A stretch of 39,150 nt of DNA from Gemmatimonas sp. (GCA_013822425.1 PNKL01000022.1:1-39150); one strand, 5' to 3'. Shown: positions 18,130 through 29,514, numbered from the stretch's first letter. Translations and numbers: made by a program. The notes: generated by a model not told the origin, from the sequence alone.

Positions 18130-20559
18130 ATGCTTCGACTGACCCTTTCCGCCCTGGCATTGGTCGCCCTGGCGGGTATCGAACCGCTGGGCGCACAACA
18201 GCCCGATGATGGACGGTGCCAGACGCCGGACACGATTGCCGTCAGCGGCAACAAGCGTGTCCCGACGTCCACCATCCTGTCGGATGCCGGCCTGCGCGCC
18301 AAAGAGGCGCTGAACTACCCGACCCTCCAGCGCGCCATCCGCAAGGTGTTCGAGGGCGGCCAGTTCGACGACGTCCGGCTGACGTGCATCCTCTCCGCGG
18401 ACGGCCAGCAGGCGACGCTCATGATCCTCGTGGTCGAGCGCCCGCTGCTCCTCGACGTGGATGTGGTGGGGCCGGAGGTGGTCTCGCTGCGCACCGTCCG
18501 CGACAAGGTGGACCTGCTGATCGGCCGGCCGGTTGATCCCGCGCAGGTGGCGCTTGCCATCACCCGCATTGACTCTGTCTACGAGGCCAGCGGCTTCTAC
18601 CTGGCGCAGATTAAGCCCGAAACGACGACGGTCGACAACAAGATCAAGCTGTTGTTTCGCATTGACGAGGGGCGGCGGCTTGCCGTCTCCGGCGTGAAGG
18701 TGATCGGCAACACCGAGGTGCCGACCAAGGCGATCGTCAAGACGATGAAGACGCGCCCCGAGGGCTTCTGGTGGTGGCGCAAGGGCGCGTTCGACGAGGA
18801 CAAGTACGCCGGCGATCTCGGCGAGCGCATCCCGGAGCTGTTCGCGAAGCAGGGCTTCGTGGACTTCCAGTTCCTCCGGGACACGCTCCTGATCGACCGC
18901 GCGCGCGGAAAGGGGCTCATCGAACTCACCGTGAACGAGGGGCGCCGGTACAACGTGGGCTCCTTCGCGGTGGACGGGAACAAGCACTTCTCCACGGAGG
19001 ACGTGCAGCGGTTCTTCCCGTTCACGAGCGGCGCCCCCACGCTGCCGCAGCGCGTGGCGGCACTCGTGCGGCGCAAGAAGGCGGCGTCCAACCTGTTCGA
19101 CCGGACGCAATGGGACGATGCCACGCAGAAGGTACGGACGCTGTACCAGAATGACGGCTACATCTACGCGCAGATCCGCCCGGTGGCGGAGCCGGCGGGG
19201 ATGAGCCCGGATTCGGTGCCGCGCGTCAATCTCCGCTGGGAGATCACCGAGAACCAGCCGGCGATCATCAACCGCGTGGACATCCTGGGCAACGACTACA
19301 CCAACGAGTCGTGCATCCGCGAGCAGCTGTTCGTCATTCCCGGCGACGTGTTCAACCAGGACCGGCTGATCCGTTCGTACCAGGGCCTCGGCAACATGGG
19401 CTTCTTCGAGACGCCCATCCCGCCGCCCGACACGAAGCCGGCGAACGAGGCGGGGGACGTGGACGTGATCTTCCGCGTGAAGGAGAAGCGTACCGGCAAC
19501 ATCAACTTCGGCGCGTCCATGGGGCAGGGCACGGGGGTCGGCGGGTTCATCGGCCTCCAGCAGCCCAACCTCTGGGGGAACTGCAAGCGCGGCTCGATGC
19601 AGTGGCAGTACGGCCGGTACATCAACGACTTCAACCTGAGCTACACCGACCCCGCCATCCGGAAGAGCCGGCTCTCGGGGACGGTGACGGCGTACAACTC
19701 GCAGGCGCGCTACCGCATCGCGGACCTGGGCCGCTCGATCCGCACCGGCGCCAGCCTGCAGCTGGGCTTCCCGCTCCCGAATTCGCGTTTCTCGCGGATT
19801 TTCGTGTCGTACGGCGCGGAGGCGGTGAAGTTCGGCAGCGGCGGCCTGCTGGGCACGGTCACCAACTCGGGGGGATGCACGCGCTGCTTCCGGTCGAACC
19901 TGGGGCTATCGCTGACGCGCGACACGCGCGTGGACATGCCGTTCGCGACGCAGGGGAGCATGCAGACCATCAAGGCCGACTTCAACGGCGGCCTGCTGGG
20001 CGGCACGTCCACGTTCCAGCGCTACTACACCGAGATGCGCTCCTACGCGCTGCTCGGGCAGATCGGCGGCTCAAAGCCGGGCTCCAACCCGCTGAAGTTC
20101 ACGGTCGGGCTGACGGCCAAGACGGGTGCGGTCTTCGGCGACCCGGGGGCGTTCTTCTACTCCCAGTCGTTCTCGCTCGGCGGCGTGCAGTTCGGCGAGA
20201 TGCTGCGCGGCTATCCGGAGTTCTCGATCACCCCGAACGGCTTCTCGGGTTCGACGGGCACGTACAACGCGCAGCGCAATTCGTTCGGCAACGCCTTCTT
20301 CACCGCGACGGCCGAAGTGGGCCTGCGGGTGAGCCAGCAGCTGTATCTCAACATGTTCTACGACGCGGGGAATATGTGGGCCCACCCCCGCGAGATTGAC
20401 CCGTCGCGCCTGTTCCGGGGGGCGGGTATCGGCGCTTCCGTCGTGACGCCGCTTGGGCCACTCGGCCTCGACTGGGCCTACGGCTTCGACCGCACCGACG
20501 CGTTCGGCCGGCCTGATCCGAAGTTCCAGCTGCACTTCCGCCTCGGCCAGTTCTTCTAA
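18130..20559 (+). CDS. bamA: Outer-membrane protein assembly factor BamA
   Basis: The central component of the BAM complex, which folds barrel proteins into the outer membrane. From the ATG at 18130 it has 809 residues with a signal peptide ('LTLSALALVALAGIEPLGAQ'). About five POTRA domains follow ('TIAVSGNKRVPTSTILSDAG', 'VSGVKVIGNTEVPTKAIV', 'VGSFAVDGNKHFSTEDVQ', 'INRVDILGNDYTNESCIREQ'). A 16-strand barrel runs from about 455, with 'MLRGYPEFS' as the VRGF/Y-type motif and a C-terminal 'QLHFRLGQFF' beta-signal ending in Phe. An ATG at 18112 (MYIYLLM...) is an alternative start. It heads the lipid A operon. Confidence 0.96.
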   Translation: MLRLTLSALALVALAGIEPLGAQQPDDGRCQTPDTIAVSGNKRVPTSTILSDAGLRAKEALNYPTLQRAIRKVFEGGQFDDVRLTCILSADGQQATLMILVVERPLLLDVDVVGPEVVSLRTVRDKVDLLIGRPVDPAQVALAITRIDSVYEASGFYLAQIKPETTTVDNKIKLLFRIDEGRRLAVSGVKVIGNTEVPTKAIVKTMKTRPEGFWWWRKGAFDEDKYAGDLGERIPELFAKQGFVDFQFLRDTLLIDRARGKGLIELTVNEGRRYNVGSFAVDGNKHFSTEDVQRFFPFTSGAPTLPQRVAALVRRKKAASNLFDRTQWDDATQKVRTLYQNDGYIYAQIRPVAEPAGMSPDSVPRVNLRWEITENQPAIINRVDILGNDYTNESCIREQLFVIPGDVFNQDRLIRSYQGLGNMGFFETPIPPPDTKPANEAGDVDVIFRVKEKRTGNINFGASMGQGTGVGGFIGLQQPNLWGNCKRGSMQWQYGRYINDFNLSYTDPAIRKSRLSGTVTAYNSQARYRIADLGRSIRTGASLQLGFPLPNSRFSRIFVSYGAEAVKFGSGGLLGTVTNSGGCTRCFRSNLGLSLTRDTRVDMPFATQGSMQTIKADFNGGLLGGTSTFQRYYTEMRSYALLGQIGGSKPGSNPLKFTVGLTAKTGAVFGDPGAFFYSQSFSLGGVQFGEMLRGYPEFSITPNGFSGSTGTYNAQRNSFGNAFFTATAEVGLRVSQQLYLNMFYDAGNMWAHPREIDPSRLFRGAGIGASVVTPLGPLGLDWAYGFDRTDAFGRPDPKFQLHFRLGQFF

Positions 20560-20574
20560 CATCTGGAGTCTGCA

Positions 20575-21240
20575 ATGCCCGTACGTGTTCGCGCGCTGAT
20601 TGGCGCCATCGTTCCTCTCCTGTTCCTGCCGGCGCTCGCCGCCGCGCAGGGGACCGCTGTCAAGGTCGCCTACGTCGACACCCGCGAGCTGCTCGACAAG
20701 GCGCCCGGACGCACCGACGCCGACGCCCAGTGGAAGAAGGAGGCGCAGGCGCTGCAGGACCAGGTCACCCGCATGCAAGACTCGCTGCAGGGGATGATCG
20801 CGGCCTACCAGAAGGCCGAGGCGGGACTGAGCCCGGCGGCGCGCGAGACGCGCCAGCGGAGCATCGGCGAGCGCGAGCAGGAGTACCAGACGCGCACGCA
20901 GGCGCTCGACCTTCAGGCGCAGCAGCGCCAGGCGCAGCTCCTGCAGCCGATCATCGAGCAGATCAAGGTCGCACTCGAGGACGTGCGGAAGGAGGACGGG
21001 CTGACCCTGATCCTCGACGTGGGCAGCCAGGGGAACCCGATCGTCGCGATCGACAAGAACCTCAACATCACCGACAAGGTGCTGGTGAAGCTGCGCACGA
21101 TGCCGGTCCCGCAGGTGGTCGCACCGGCCGCCGCCAAGCCAGCCGCGCCGGCCCCGACGAAGCCGCCGGCCGCCGCGCCGGCGGGTCCGGTGGCGGCGCC
21201 CGCCGGTGCCGCGAAGCCGAAGGTTCCACCGGTCAGCTGA
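20575..21240 (+). CDS. OmpH/Skp-family periplasmic chaperone
   Basis: A 221-residue protein with a signal peptide ('LLFLPALAAAQG', cleavage near 25), then the OmpH opening 'VKVAYVDTRELLDKAPG'. A long coiled-coil of Gln/Glu/Arg-rich helices (about 50-130) forms Skp's tentacles, and a closing strand 'LTLILDVGSQGNPIVAIDKN' follows. The last ~45 residues are an Ala/Pro/Lys tail absent from E. coli Skp. 'ctggag' (20563-20568) is the ribosome-binding site. Location after bamA and before lpxD is the conserved bamA-skp-lpxD order. Confidence 0.92.
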   Translation: MPVRVRALIGAIVPLLFLPALAAAQGTAVKVAYVDTRELLDKAPGRTDADAQWKKEAQALQDQVTRMQDSLQGMIAAYQKAEAGLSPAARETRQRSIGEREQEYQTRTQALDLQAQQRQAQLLQPIIEQIKVALEDVRKEDGLTLILDVGSQGNPIVAIDKNLNITDKVLVKLRTMPVPQVVAPAAAKPAAPAPTKPPAAAPAGPVAAPAGAAKPKVPPVS

Positions 21241-21271
21241 CGGCAGCGGCCCCCCCACCCCGGATCGCTGC

Positions 21272-22320
21272 GTGACGAAGGACCTCACCCCACAGAGCCT
21301 GACCGCTGCCCAGCTTGCCGAGGCGACGGGCGGCCGGCTCGTGGGCGACGCGACGGCGTCGGTCTGCGCCATCGCGCCGCTCGACCGGGCGGGGCCGGAG
21401 GAGCTCAGCTTTCTCGCCTCCGCGAAGTACGCGCCGAAGCTGGCGGCCACCGGAGCCGGGGTCGTGCTGGTCTCGCCGGCACTCGAGGACACACCGGGGA
21501 CGCCGCGGGCGCGCATCGTGGTGGACAAGCCGCACGAGGCGATGCTCACGCTGATCCCGCGTTTCTACCGCCCGGTGGTGCGCACCCCGGGCGTGCATCC
21601 GTCCGCGCATGTCGGACGCGGGGCTTCGCTCGGCCGTGACGTGTGCATTGACGCCGGCGCCGTCATCGAGGACGGCGCGATCATCGGCGACCGCACCTGG
21701 ATTGGCGCGCACGTCGTGGTGTGCAGCGGCGCGGTGATCGGCGAGGATTGCCAACTGCATCCGCACGTCACCGTCTACACGAACTGCCACCTGGGCAAGC
21801 GGGTCATCCTGCAGGCCGGCGTGGCGGTCGGCAACGACGGCTTCGGCTACGTCTCGGGAAAAGTCGACGGGCAGTTCACGCACCAGAAGATCCCGCACGT
21901 CGGGCGCGTCGTCATTGGCGACGACGTGGAGATCGGCGCCAACTGCACGATCGACCGCGGTAGCGTGGACGATACCGTGATCGGCGCCGGCACGAAGTTC
22001 GACAAGCTCGTGCATGTGGGGCACAACGCCCAGATCGGACGGCTCTGCCTGATCCTGGCGCAGGTGGGGATCGCGGGGAGTGCGCGCATCGAGGACGGCG
22101 TGGTGCTCGCGGGCCAGGTGGGTGTGAGCGGGCACCTGACCATCGGCGCCGGTGCGAAGGTCGGCGCGCAGGGGGGCGTGATCAGCAACATCCCCGCCGG
22201 CGAATCGTGGTCGGGTTACCCGGCGCGCCCGCACCGGGAGTCGCTGCGCGCGAGCGCCGCGCTGCTCAAGCTGGCCGGGATGATGAAGCGTCTCGAAAAG
22301 CTGCTGGAGCGGGGCACGCC

Positions 22321-22324
<4 letters not shown>
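21272..22324 (+). CDS. lpxD: UDP-3-O-acyl-glucosamine N-acyltransferase LpxD
   Basis: Third step of lipid A synthesis: adds the N-linked acyl chain to UDP-3-O-acyl-GlcN using acyl-ACP. The 350-residue protein has the N-terminal LpxD fold ('[20 protein letters not shown]', '[11 protein letters not shown]') followed by left-handed beta-helix hexapeptides. The catalytic His is H251 in 'HVGHNAQIG' (E. coli H239), and '[20 protein letters not shown]' is the substrate region. I chose the GTG at 21272 because it starts just before the conserved domain; an upstream ATG at 21206 lies in the ompH coding end. It overlaps the next gene by GTGA. Confidence 0.95.
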
Positions 22325-23588
<1,264 letters not shown>

Positions 23589-23592
<4 letters not shown>

Positions 23593-24365
23593 GCAACCGG
23601 ATTCATACGTCCGCCGTGGTCGACGCGGACGCGCACATTGGCGACAATGTGACCATTGGCGCCGGCGTGATCATCGGCCCGCGCTGCACGGTCGGCGACG
23701 GGTGCGTGATCAGCACGCGCGCAATCCTCGAGGAGAACGTCCGCCTTGGCGAGGCAGTGACGATCGGCGTCGGCTCCGTGCTCGGCGGCCTGCCGCAGGA
23801 CCTCAAGTTCAAGGGCGAGGAGACCTGGGTGGAGGTCGGCGACCGCACCACCATCCGCGAGTACACCACGATCAACCGCGGCACGTCGCAGTCGTTCAGG
23901 ACGACGGTCGGCAGCGACTGCTTCCTGATGACGTACGTGCATCTGGCGCACGACTGCCACGTGGGGAACGGCGTGATCATCTCCAACGGGACGCAGCTGG
24001 CCGGGCACGTGACGATCGAGGACAAGGCGATCATCTCCGGGCTGTGCGCGATCCACCAGTTCGGCAAGATCGGCCGCTACTGCTTCATCGGCGGCATGGC
24101 ACGCGTAAACAAGGACGTGCCGCCGTACGTGAAGGCGGTGGGCAACCCGATCAAGCTGTACGGCCTCAACAGCATCGGGCTGCAGCGCAACGGCTTCTCG
24201 CCCGAGACGATCCTCGAGCTGAAGAAGGCATACCGGTTGTTCTTCCGCAGCGAGCTCAACATTGCGCAGGCGCTCGAGACGGCGCGCAAGGAGCTGTCCA
24301 TGGGACCCGAGGTGAAGGCGTTCGTGGCCTTCGTGGAAGACAGCCAGCGGGGCATCGTGGTATGA
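23589..24365 (+). CDS. lpxA: UDP-GlcNAc acyltransferase LpxA
   Basis: First step of lipid A synthesis: transfers a 3-hydroxyacyl chain to UDP-GlcNAc. 258 residues, normal for LpxA. Hexapeptide repeats begin at 'IHTSAVVDADAHIGDNVTIG'; the catalytic His is H121 in 'HLAHDCHVGN' (E. coli H125); the C-terminal helices include 'INSIGLQRNGF'-type sequence ('LNSIGLQRNGFSPETI'). ATGA overlap with lpxC-fabZ and with the next gene. Acyl-chain length and preference for GlcNAc or GlcNAc3N cannot be judged by eye, and matter because of the neighbouring oxidoreductase. Confidence 0.96.
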
Positions 24366-25366
24366 GCGCGCCGCTGCGGGTGGGCGTCATCGGGACGGGC
24401 GCACTGGGGTTCCACCACCTGCGGCATCTGCGCACGCTGGACGGTGCGGTCGTGCGCGGGTTTTACGAGACCGACGCCGCGCGCGCGGCGTCGGTGGGCG
24501 AGGAGCTGGGGGTCGCGGCGGTCGCGTCGCTCGACGCACTCCTCGACGACGTGGAGGCCGTGTCCATCGTCGTGCCGACGCCGGCGCATTTCGCCGTGGC
24601 GAAGGCGGCCCTGGAACGCGGGAAGCACGTGCTGATCGAGAAGCCGATCACGACCACGCTGGACGAAGCGGATGCCCTGCTGGCGCTGGCGAAGGCAAAG
24701 GGCACGCTGGTGCAGATCGGGCACATCGAGCGGTTCAACCGCGCCATCCGGGCCGCGTGGCCGTACGTCGAGACGCCGCTCTTCATCGAGAGCGAGCGCC
24801 TGGCACCGTTCAACCCACGCGGATCGGACGTGGCGGTGGTGCTCGACCTGATGATCCACGACATCGACCTCGTGCTCACGCTGACGAAGGCGAAGGTGGT
24901 ACAGGTGTCCGCCACCGGCGTTGGCGTGCTTACGCCGAGTCTCGACATGGCGAACGCGCGCGTGGCGTTTGCCAATGGTGGCATCGCCAACATCACGGCC
25001 AGCCGCATCTCGCGCGACCGGTCGCGGAAGCTGCGCCTGTTCCAGCGCAACGGCTACATGACACTGGACCTCGCGGCCGGCAACGGCGAGTTGTTCCGCC
25101 TGCGTGGCGACGTGGACATGGCGGCGCTGGCGCGGCAGGCGCAGCCCGACGTGACCGCGTTCGTCGAGCGCATCCCGCTCGAAGCGCCTGAAGGCGACGC
25201 TCTCAAACTGGAGCTGGAGTCATTCGTGGCGGCGGTGCGAGGCGAGGCACCGGTGCCGGTGACGGGCGACGACGGACGCGATGCGCTGGCCGTCGCGCTG
25301 CAGATCGTGGCGGACATCGAGCGGTCGCGCTCGGTGATGAACGCGACGCGCGGCCCCGGTGCGTGA
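24362..25366 (+). CDS. Gfo/Idh/MocA-family oxidoreductase in the lpx operon (GnnA-like?)
   Basis: A 334-residue NAD(P)-dependent sugar oxidoreductase. The Rossmann motif GTGALG is near residue 10; 'VLIEKPI' carries the catalytic Lys; 'DLMIHDIDLVL' supplies the Asp/His catalytic elements. It is wedged between lpxA and lpxB by 4- and 8-nt overlaps, so its substrate is probably a UDP-sugar of the lipid A pathway. In Acidithiobacillus ferrooxidans, gnnA (a Gfo/Idh enzyme that oxidises UDP-GlcNAc at C3) and the aminotransferase gene gnnB lie at this spot and yield UDP-GlcNAc3N. No gnnB-like gene is in this window, so GnnA identity is only a hypothesis. Confidence 0.85.
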   Translation: MSAPLRVGVIGTGALGFHHLRHLRTLDGAVVRGFYETDAARAASVGEELGVAAVASLDALLDDVEAVSIVVPTPAHFAVAKAALERGKHVLIEKPITTTLDEADALLALAKAKGTLVQIGHIERFNRAIRAAWPYVETPLFIESERLAPFNPRGSDVAVVLDLMIHDIDLVLTLTKAKVVQVSATGVGVLTPSLDMANARVAFANGGIANITASRISRDRSRKLRLFQRNGYMTLDLAAGNGELFRLRGDVDMAALARQAQPDVTAFVERIPLEAPEGDALKLELESFVAAVRGEAPVPVTGDDGRDALAVALQIVADIERSRSVMNATRGPGA

Positions 25367-26480
25367 GATCCTGATCATCGCCGGCGAGGCGTCGGGCGAC
25401 CTGCACGGTGCCGGCGTCGCCGAGCGGCTGCGCGCGCTGCGACCGGAGGTGCCGCTCGTGGGCATGGGCGGCGACCGCATGGCGGCGGCCGGCGTGCAGC
25501 TCTTCGAACGGGCCGAGGGGGTCGTGGGCTTCGTGGAGGTGCTCAAGCACCTCCCCGCGCACCTGCGGCTCCTGCGGGAGGTGAAGGCGCACCTGCGCAG
25601 TGGGCGCGTGGGACTGATCATCCTCATCGACTATCCCGGCTTCAACCTGCGCGTGGCGCGCGCAGCGCACGACGTCGGCGTCCCCGTGCTGTACTACATC
25701 ACGCCGCAGGTGTGGGCGTGGAAGCCGGGCCGGCTGCGGATGATGGCCGAGGTCATCACCCGGGCCGCCGTGATCCTCCCGTTCGAGGAACAACTGCTGC
25801 GCGACGCCGGGATCGACACCACCTTCGTGGGGCACCCGCTGCTCGACCGCGCACAGGAACTCCCGGACCGCGCCGAGGCGCGGCGCCGCCTGGGGCTTCC
25901 CGTGGACCGGGAGGTGCTGGCGCTCTTTCCGGGAAGCCGGGCGCAGGAGATCGAGCGGCACCTGCAGGCGTTCGAGGCAGTCGCGCGCGAGCTTCAGCGC
26001 CGGCGTCCGGGGCTCGAAGTCGTGGTGAGCGTCGCGCCGACGATCCAGCTGGATGCGTCGCATGTGCCGTTCCCGATGGTGCGCGCACAGTCGTTCGACG
26101 TGCTGCGCGCGGCGGACGTGGCGCTCTGCAAGAGCGGCACGACGACGCTCGAGGCGGCGGTGGCGGGCTGTCCGTGCGCCGTGGTGTACAAGACGAGCCG
26201 CATCACGTACGAGATCGCCAAGCGCCTCGTGAGCATTCCGCACATCGGGCTCCTGAATGTGGTGGCCGGTCGCGAGGTAGCGCCCGAGTTCGTGCAGGAG
26301 GCGTTCACGACGCAGGCCGTGGCCGACGCGCTCCACCCGCTGTTCGGCGACGGGAGCCCCGCGCGCGCGCGCATGCTCGACGGCATGGCCGAGGTGCGGC
26401 GCCTGCTGGGCGTACCCGGCGCGGCGGGGCGCGTCGCCGAGATGGCGGCTTCGATGCTTCCGGCGGACGGCGCGCGATGA
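25359..26480 (+). CDS. lpxB: Lipid-A-disaccharide synthase LpxB
   Basis: Glycosyltransferase (GT19) that joins UDP-2,3-diacyl-GlcN and lipid X. 373 residues. The N-terminus 'ILIIAGEASGDLHGAGVAE' is the family signature; 'VGMGGDRMAAAGVQ', 'ITPQVWAWKPGR', 'LLPFE'-type 'ILPFEEQ' and 'ALFPGSRAQEIERHL' follow, and 'LCKSGTTTLEAAV' is the nucleotide-sugar site. The GTG at 25359 gives VREILIIAGEA and overlaps the preceding stop by 8 nt. LpxH/LpxI/LpxG, needed to make lipid X, is not in the window. Confidence 0.96.
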   Translation: MREILIIAGEASGDLHGAGVAERLRALRPEVPLVGMGGDRMAAAGVQLFERAEGVVGFVEVLKHLPAHLRLLREVKAHLRSGRVGLIILIDYPGFNLRVARAAHDVGVPVLYYITPQVWAWKPGRLRMMAEVITRAAVILPFEEQLLRDAGIDTTFVGHPLLDRAQELPDRAEARRRLGLPVDREVLALFPGSRAQEIERHLQAFEAVARELQRRRPGLEVVVSVAPTIQLDASHVPFPMVRAQSFDVLRAADVALCKSGTTTLEAAVAGCPCAVVYKTSRITYEIAKRLVSIPHIGLLNVVAGREVAPEFVQEAFTTQAVADALHPLFGDGSPARARMLDGMAEVRRLLGVPGAAGRVAEMAASMLPADGAR

Positions 26481-27163
26481 ACGCCACCGCGGCGCCGGCC
26501 GATGCTCCGCGCGACGCGAAGGCGGCGCGGCGTGAGCGCAAGGTGCGCTGGGTCGCGCGCGCGGGATACGTGGCCGTGCAGCTGCTCGCGCGCACGTGGC
26601 GCATCGACCTGCGCGGCGAGGCGAATTGGCCCACCGTGGATGGCGTGCGGCGTCCCGTGGTGGTGGCGGTCTGGCACGGCCTGATGCTCGCCCCCATCTG
26701 GACGCAGCGGAACCGCGGCATCATGGCGCTCGCCAGCGAGCACGGCGACGGCGAGATCATCGCGCGCATCCTCGAGCGGCTCGGCTATGCGCCGCCGGCG
26801 CGCGGGTCCAGTTCGCGCGGCGGCGTGCGCGGCCTGATGACGATGGTCGCCGCGCTGCGGGAGGGGCGGTCCATCGCCTTCACCCCCGACGGGCCGCGCG
26901 GCCCCGCGCGGGTGCCGCAAGCCGGGCTCTTCGTCGCAGCGCAGCGCGCCGGCACGGTGATCGTCCCGATGTCCATGCATGCGGCGCGCGCCTGGCGGCT
27001 GCGCAGCTGGGATCGATACGCCATCCCGAAGCCGTTCGCACGCGTCTGCGTGACCATCGGAGCGCCGTTCACACCCCGGTTCGACGGCGACGCGCTCGCA
27101 ACGGGCGAAGTGGAGCGGTTCGTGGCGGCGATGGATGCCACGGAGGCGATGGCCCGTGCGTGA
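26477..27163 (+). CDS. DUF374 lysophospholipid acyltransferase-family protein
   Basis: A 228-residue membrane-associated acyltransferase. Family landmarks are 'VVVAVWHGLMLAPIW' (the Trp-His motif replacing HxxxxD), 'ALASEHGDGEIIARILERLG', 'SSSRGGVRGLMTMVAALREG' and 'IAFTPDGPRGPARVPQAG'. DUF374 proteins commonly sit with lpx/waaA genes and are thought to add acyl chains to lipid A precursors or phospholipids. Position between lpxB and lpxK, with 4- and 8-nt overlaps, fits a late acyltransferase replacing LpxL. The exact acceptor is unknown. Confidence 0.85.
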   Translation: MNATAAPADAPRDAKAARRERKVRWVARAGYVAVQLLARTWRIDLRGEANWPTVDGVRRPVVVAVWHGLMLAPIWTQRNRGIMALASEHGDGEIIARILERLGYAPPARGSSSRGGVRGLMTMVAALREGRSIAFTPDGPRGPARVPQAGLFVAAQRAGTVIVPMSMHAARAWRLRSWDRYAIPKPFARVCVTIGAPFTPRFDGDALATGEVERFVAAMDATEAMARA

Positions 27164-28217
27164 GGCGATGGCGCGCGCCGTCTGGTATGGCGAGGGCTTC
27201 GACGCGCTCCTCGCGCGTGCCGTGCTCACGCCCTTCGAGTGGATTTACGGGGCGGTGTCCCTCATGGACGGTGCGCGGCGCGCGCGGGAGGCTGGGCGGA
27301 CCCAGGTGCCCACGGTGTCCATCGGCAATCTCACGGTCGGGGGCACGGGGAAGACGCCGATCGCGGCCTGGTTTGCCGCGCAGTTGCGTGAGCGCGGCCG
27401 CGCGCCGGCCCTGCTCCTGCGCGGCTACGGCGACGACGAGGCGCTGGTGCATGCGGTCCTGAATCCGGACGTGCCGGTCCTCGCCGATGCGGACCGGCGG
27501 CGCGCCGCGGCGCAGGCCATCGAGAGCGGAGCGACGGTGCTGGTGCTGGACGACGCGTTTCAGCATCGCCAGATGCCGCGCGATGCCGACGTGGTGGTGG
27601 TCAGCGCCGACCTCTGGAGCGACCTCCCCGTGCGCCTGCTGCCGGCGGGACCGTTCCGCGAGCCGCTGAGCGCGCTGCGGCGCGCGAGCCTCATCATCGT
27701 GACGCGCAAGGCGGCCTCGTCGGCGCGGGCCGCGGAGGTGGCACGGCAGCTGACGCTCGCCTCTGGCGGCGTGCCGCTCGCGGTGGCGCACGTCGCGCCC
27801 GGACGGCTCTGTGCCTGGACGGGAGGGGCGAGCGAATCCTGCGAAGTCTTGCGCGGCCAGCGCGTGCTCGCGATCTCCGGGATCGGCGCGCCCGATGCGT
27901 TCCTCATGCAGCTCGCCACGGCTGGTGCGGAAGTGCAGGCCGCGAGCTTCGGGGATCATCACGCTTTCACCGTGCGCGACGTGCAGGACCTTGTGGCGCG
28001 CGCGGCGCAGGTGGATCGCGTCATGTGCACGCTCAAGGACGCGGTGAAGCTGGGCCCGCAATGGCCCGCCCACGCACCTCCGCTGTGGTATCTTTCACAA
28101 TTGGTTGTCATCGAGACTGGCACGGCGAGCGTTGAGGCCGTGCTCGATCGCCTGATGTCTCCCGCGGCTTCACTCACGCCGGCGTCGGCTGGCCCGGAGA
28201 GCACCCCCAATGGCTGA
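27156..28217 (+). CDS. lpxK: Tetraacyldisaccharide 4'-kinase LpxK
   Basis: Phosphorylates the 4' position of the tetraacyl disaccharide to form lipid IVA. 353 residues. The P-loop 'VGGTGKTP' lies at about 62-69, preceded by '[10 protein letters not shown]'; '[10 protein letters not shown]', '[15 protein letters not shown]' (catalytic Asp region) and '[17 protein letters not shown]' are family signatures. The GTG at 27156 overlaps DUF374 by 8 nt; an ATG at 27168 is possible. The kinase's end overlaps glutamate dehydrogenase by 8 nt. No waaA is seen, so Kdo transfer must be encoded elsewhere. Confidence 0.95.
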   Translation: MREAMARAVWYGEGFDALLARAVLTPFEWIYGAVSLMDGARRAREAGRTQVPTVSIGNLTVGGTGKTPIAAWFAAQLRERGRAPALLLRGYGDDEALVHAVLNPDVPVLADADRRRAAAQAIESGATVLVLDDAFQHRQMPRDADVVVVSADLWSDLPVRLLPAGPFREPLSALRRASLIIVTRKAASSARAAEVARQLTLASGGVPLAVAHVAPGRLCAWTGGASESCEVLRGQRVLAISGIGAPDAFLMQLATAGAEVQAASFGDHHAFTVRDVQDLVARAAQVDRVMCTLKDAVKLGPQWPAHAPPLWYLSQLVVIETGTASVEAVLDRLMSPAASLTPASAGPESTPNG

Positions 28218-29514
28218 CCTGCTGCTCCCCACCAATACGATCGTCCACCCGGACAAGGATCGCTTTCTCCACGAGGAGAATCCGTTCGAGGCAATGATGG
28301 CGCGGTTTGACCGCGCCGCCGAGCTGCTCGACCTCGAGCCCGGCCTCTACAAGGTTCTGCGCAATCCGGAGAAGACGGTCATCGTCTCCATTCCCGTCAT
28401 GATGGACAGCGGCGAAGTGGAGGTCTTCACCGGCATCCGCTGCATCTACAACACCTCGCGCGGCCCGGCGAAGGGCGGCATCCGGTTCGACAAGAACGTG
28501 ACGCTGGATGAGGTGAAGGCGCTCGCGGCGTGGATGACGTGGAAGTGCGCCGTCGTGAACATCCCGTTCGGCGGATCCAAGGGCGGCGTGATCTGCGACC
28601 CGCTGACGATGAGTATCGGGGAGCTGGAGCGGGTGACCCGCCGCTACACGGCGGGCATCATCGCGACGCTCGGTCCCGATTCGGACGTGCCGGCGCCGGA
28701 TGTCAACACGAATGAACGTGTGATGGCGTGGCTGATGGACACCTACTCGATGCACGTCGGGCACACGGTGAACGCCGTCACGACGGGCAAGCCGATTGCG
28801 ATGGGCGGCTCGCTGGGCCGCCGCGAGGCGACGGGGCGGGGCTGCATGATTGCCACCCGGGAGGCGCTCGCGCACCTCGGCCTGCCGATGAAGGGGCGGA
28901 CGGTCGTGGTGCAGGGTTTCGGCAACGTCGGCTCGATCGCGGCGGAGTTGCTGCATGCCGAGGGGTGCAAGGTCATCGCCGTCTCCGACCGCACCGGCGG
29001 CTGGTACAGCAAGAAAGGCATCGACGTCACGAAGGCCATCGCCCACGTGCGCGACCACCAGACGCTCGAGGGCTTCGACGGCGGGGAGACGATCTCCAAC
29101 GAGAAGATCCTCGAGCTGGAGTGCGACGTGCTGCTGCCGGCCGCGCTCGAGAACGTGATCACGACGAAGAACGCGGCCCGCATCAAGGCGAAGATCGTGT
29201 GCGAGGGGGCCAACGGGCCGACCTCGGCAGGGGCCGACGCCATCCTCGACGAGAAGGGGGTGTTCGTGATTCCGGACATCCTCGCCAACGCCGGCGGCGT
29301 CACGGTGTCGTACTTCGAATGGGTGCAGAACCGCAGCGGCTACTACTGGAGCGAGCAGATGGTCAACGAGCGCCTGACGGAGATCATGGTCAACTCCTTC
29401 GCCGAGGTGCTGAAGCTGTCGAAGCTGCACAAGGTGAACATGCGCACGGCGTCGTACATGCTGGCCATCAGCCGCGTCGCGATGGTGCACAAGCTGCGCG
29501 GCATCTACGCGTAG
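28210..29514 (+). CDS. Glutamate dehydrogenase (Glu/Leu/Phe/Val family)
   Basis: Interconverts glutamate and 2-oxoglutarate plus ammonia with NAD(P). 434 residues. Conserved 'GPAKGGIRF', catalytic Lys in '[17 protein letters not shown]', catalytic Asp in 'DVPAPDVNT', '[13 protein letters not shown]', and the Rossmann motif 'VQGFGNVGS' are all present. The C-terminal '[21 protein letters not shown]' is typical of the catabolic NAD-type enzyme. The start overlaps lpxK by 8 nt, so translation is probably coupled to a lipid A gene, an odd setting for a nitrogen-metabolism enzyme. Cofactor choice cannot be read with certainty. Confidence 0.95.
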   Translation: MADLLLPTNTIVHPDKDRFLHEENPFEAMMARFDRAAELLDLEPGLYKVLRNPEKTVIVSIPVMMDSGEVEVFTGIRCIYNTSRGPAKGGIRFDKNVTLDEVKALAAWMTWKCAVVNIPFGGSKGGVICDPLTMSIGELERVTRRYTAGIIATLGPDSDVPAPDVNTNERVMAWLMDTYSMHVGHTVNAVTTGKPIAMGGSLGRREATGRGCMIATREALAHLGLPMKGRTVVVQGFGNVGSIAAELLHAEGCKVIAVSDRTGGWYSKKGIDVTKAIAHVRDHQTLEGFDGGETISNEKILELECDVLLPAALENVITTKNAARIKAKIVCEGANGPTSAGADAILDEKGVFVIPDILANAGGVTVSYFEWVQNRSGYYWSEQMVNERLTEIMVNSFAEVLKLSKLHKVNMRTASYMLAISRVAMVHKLRGIYA

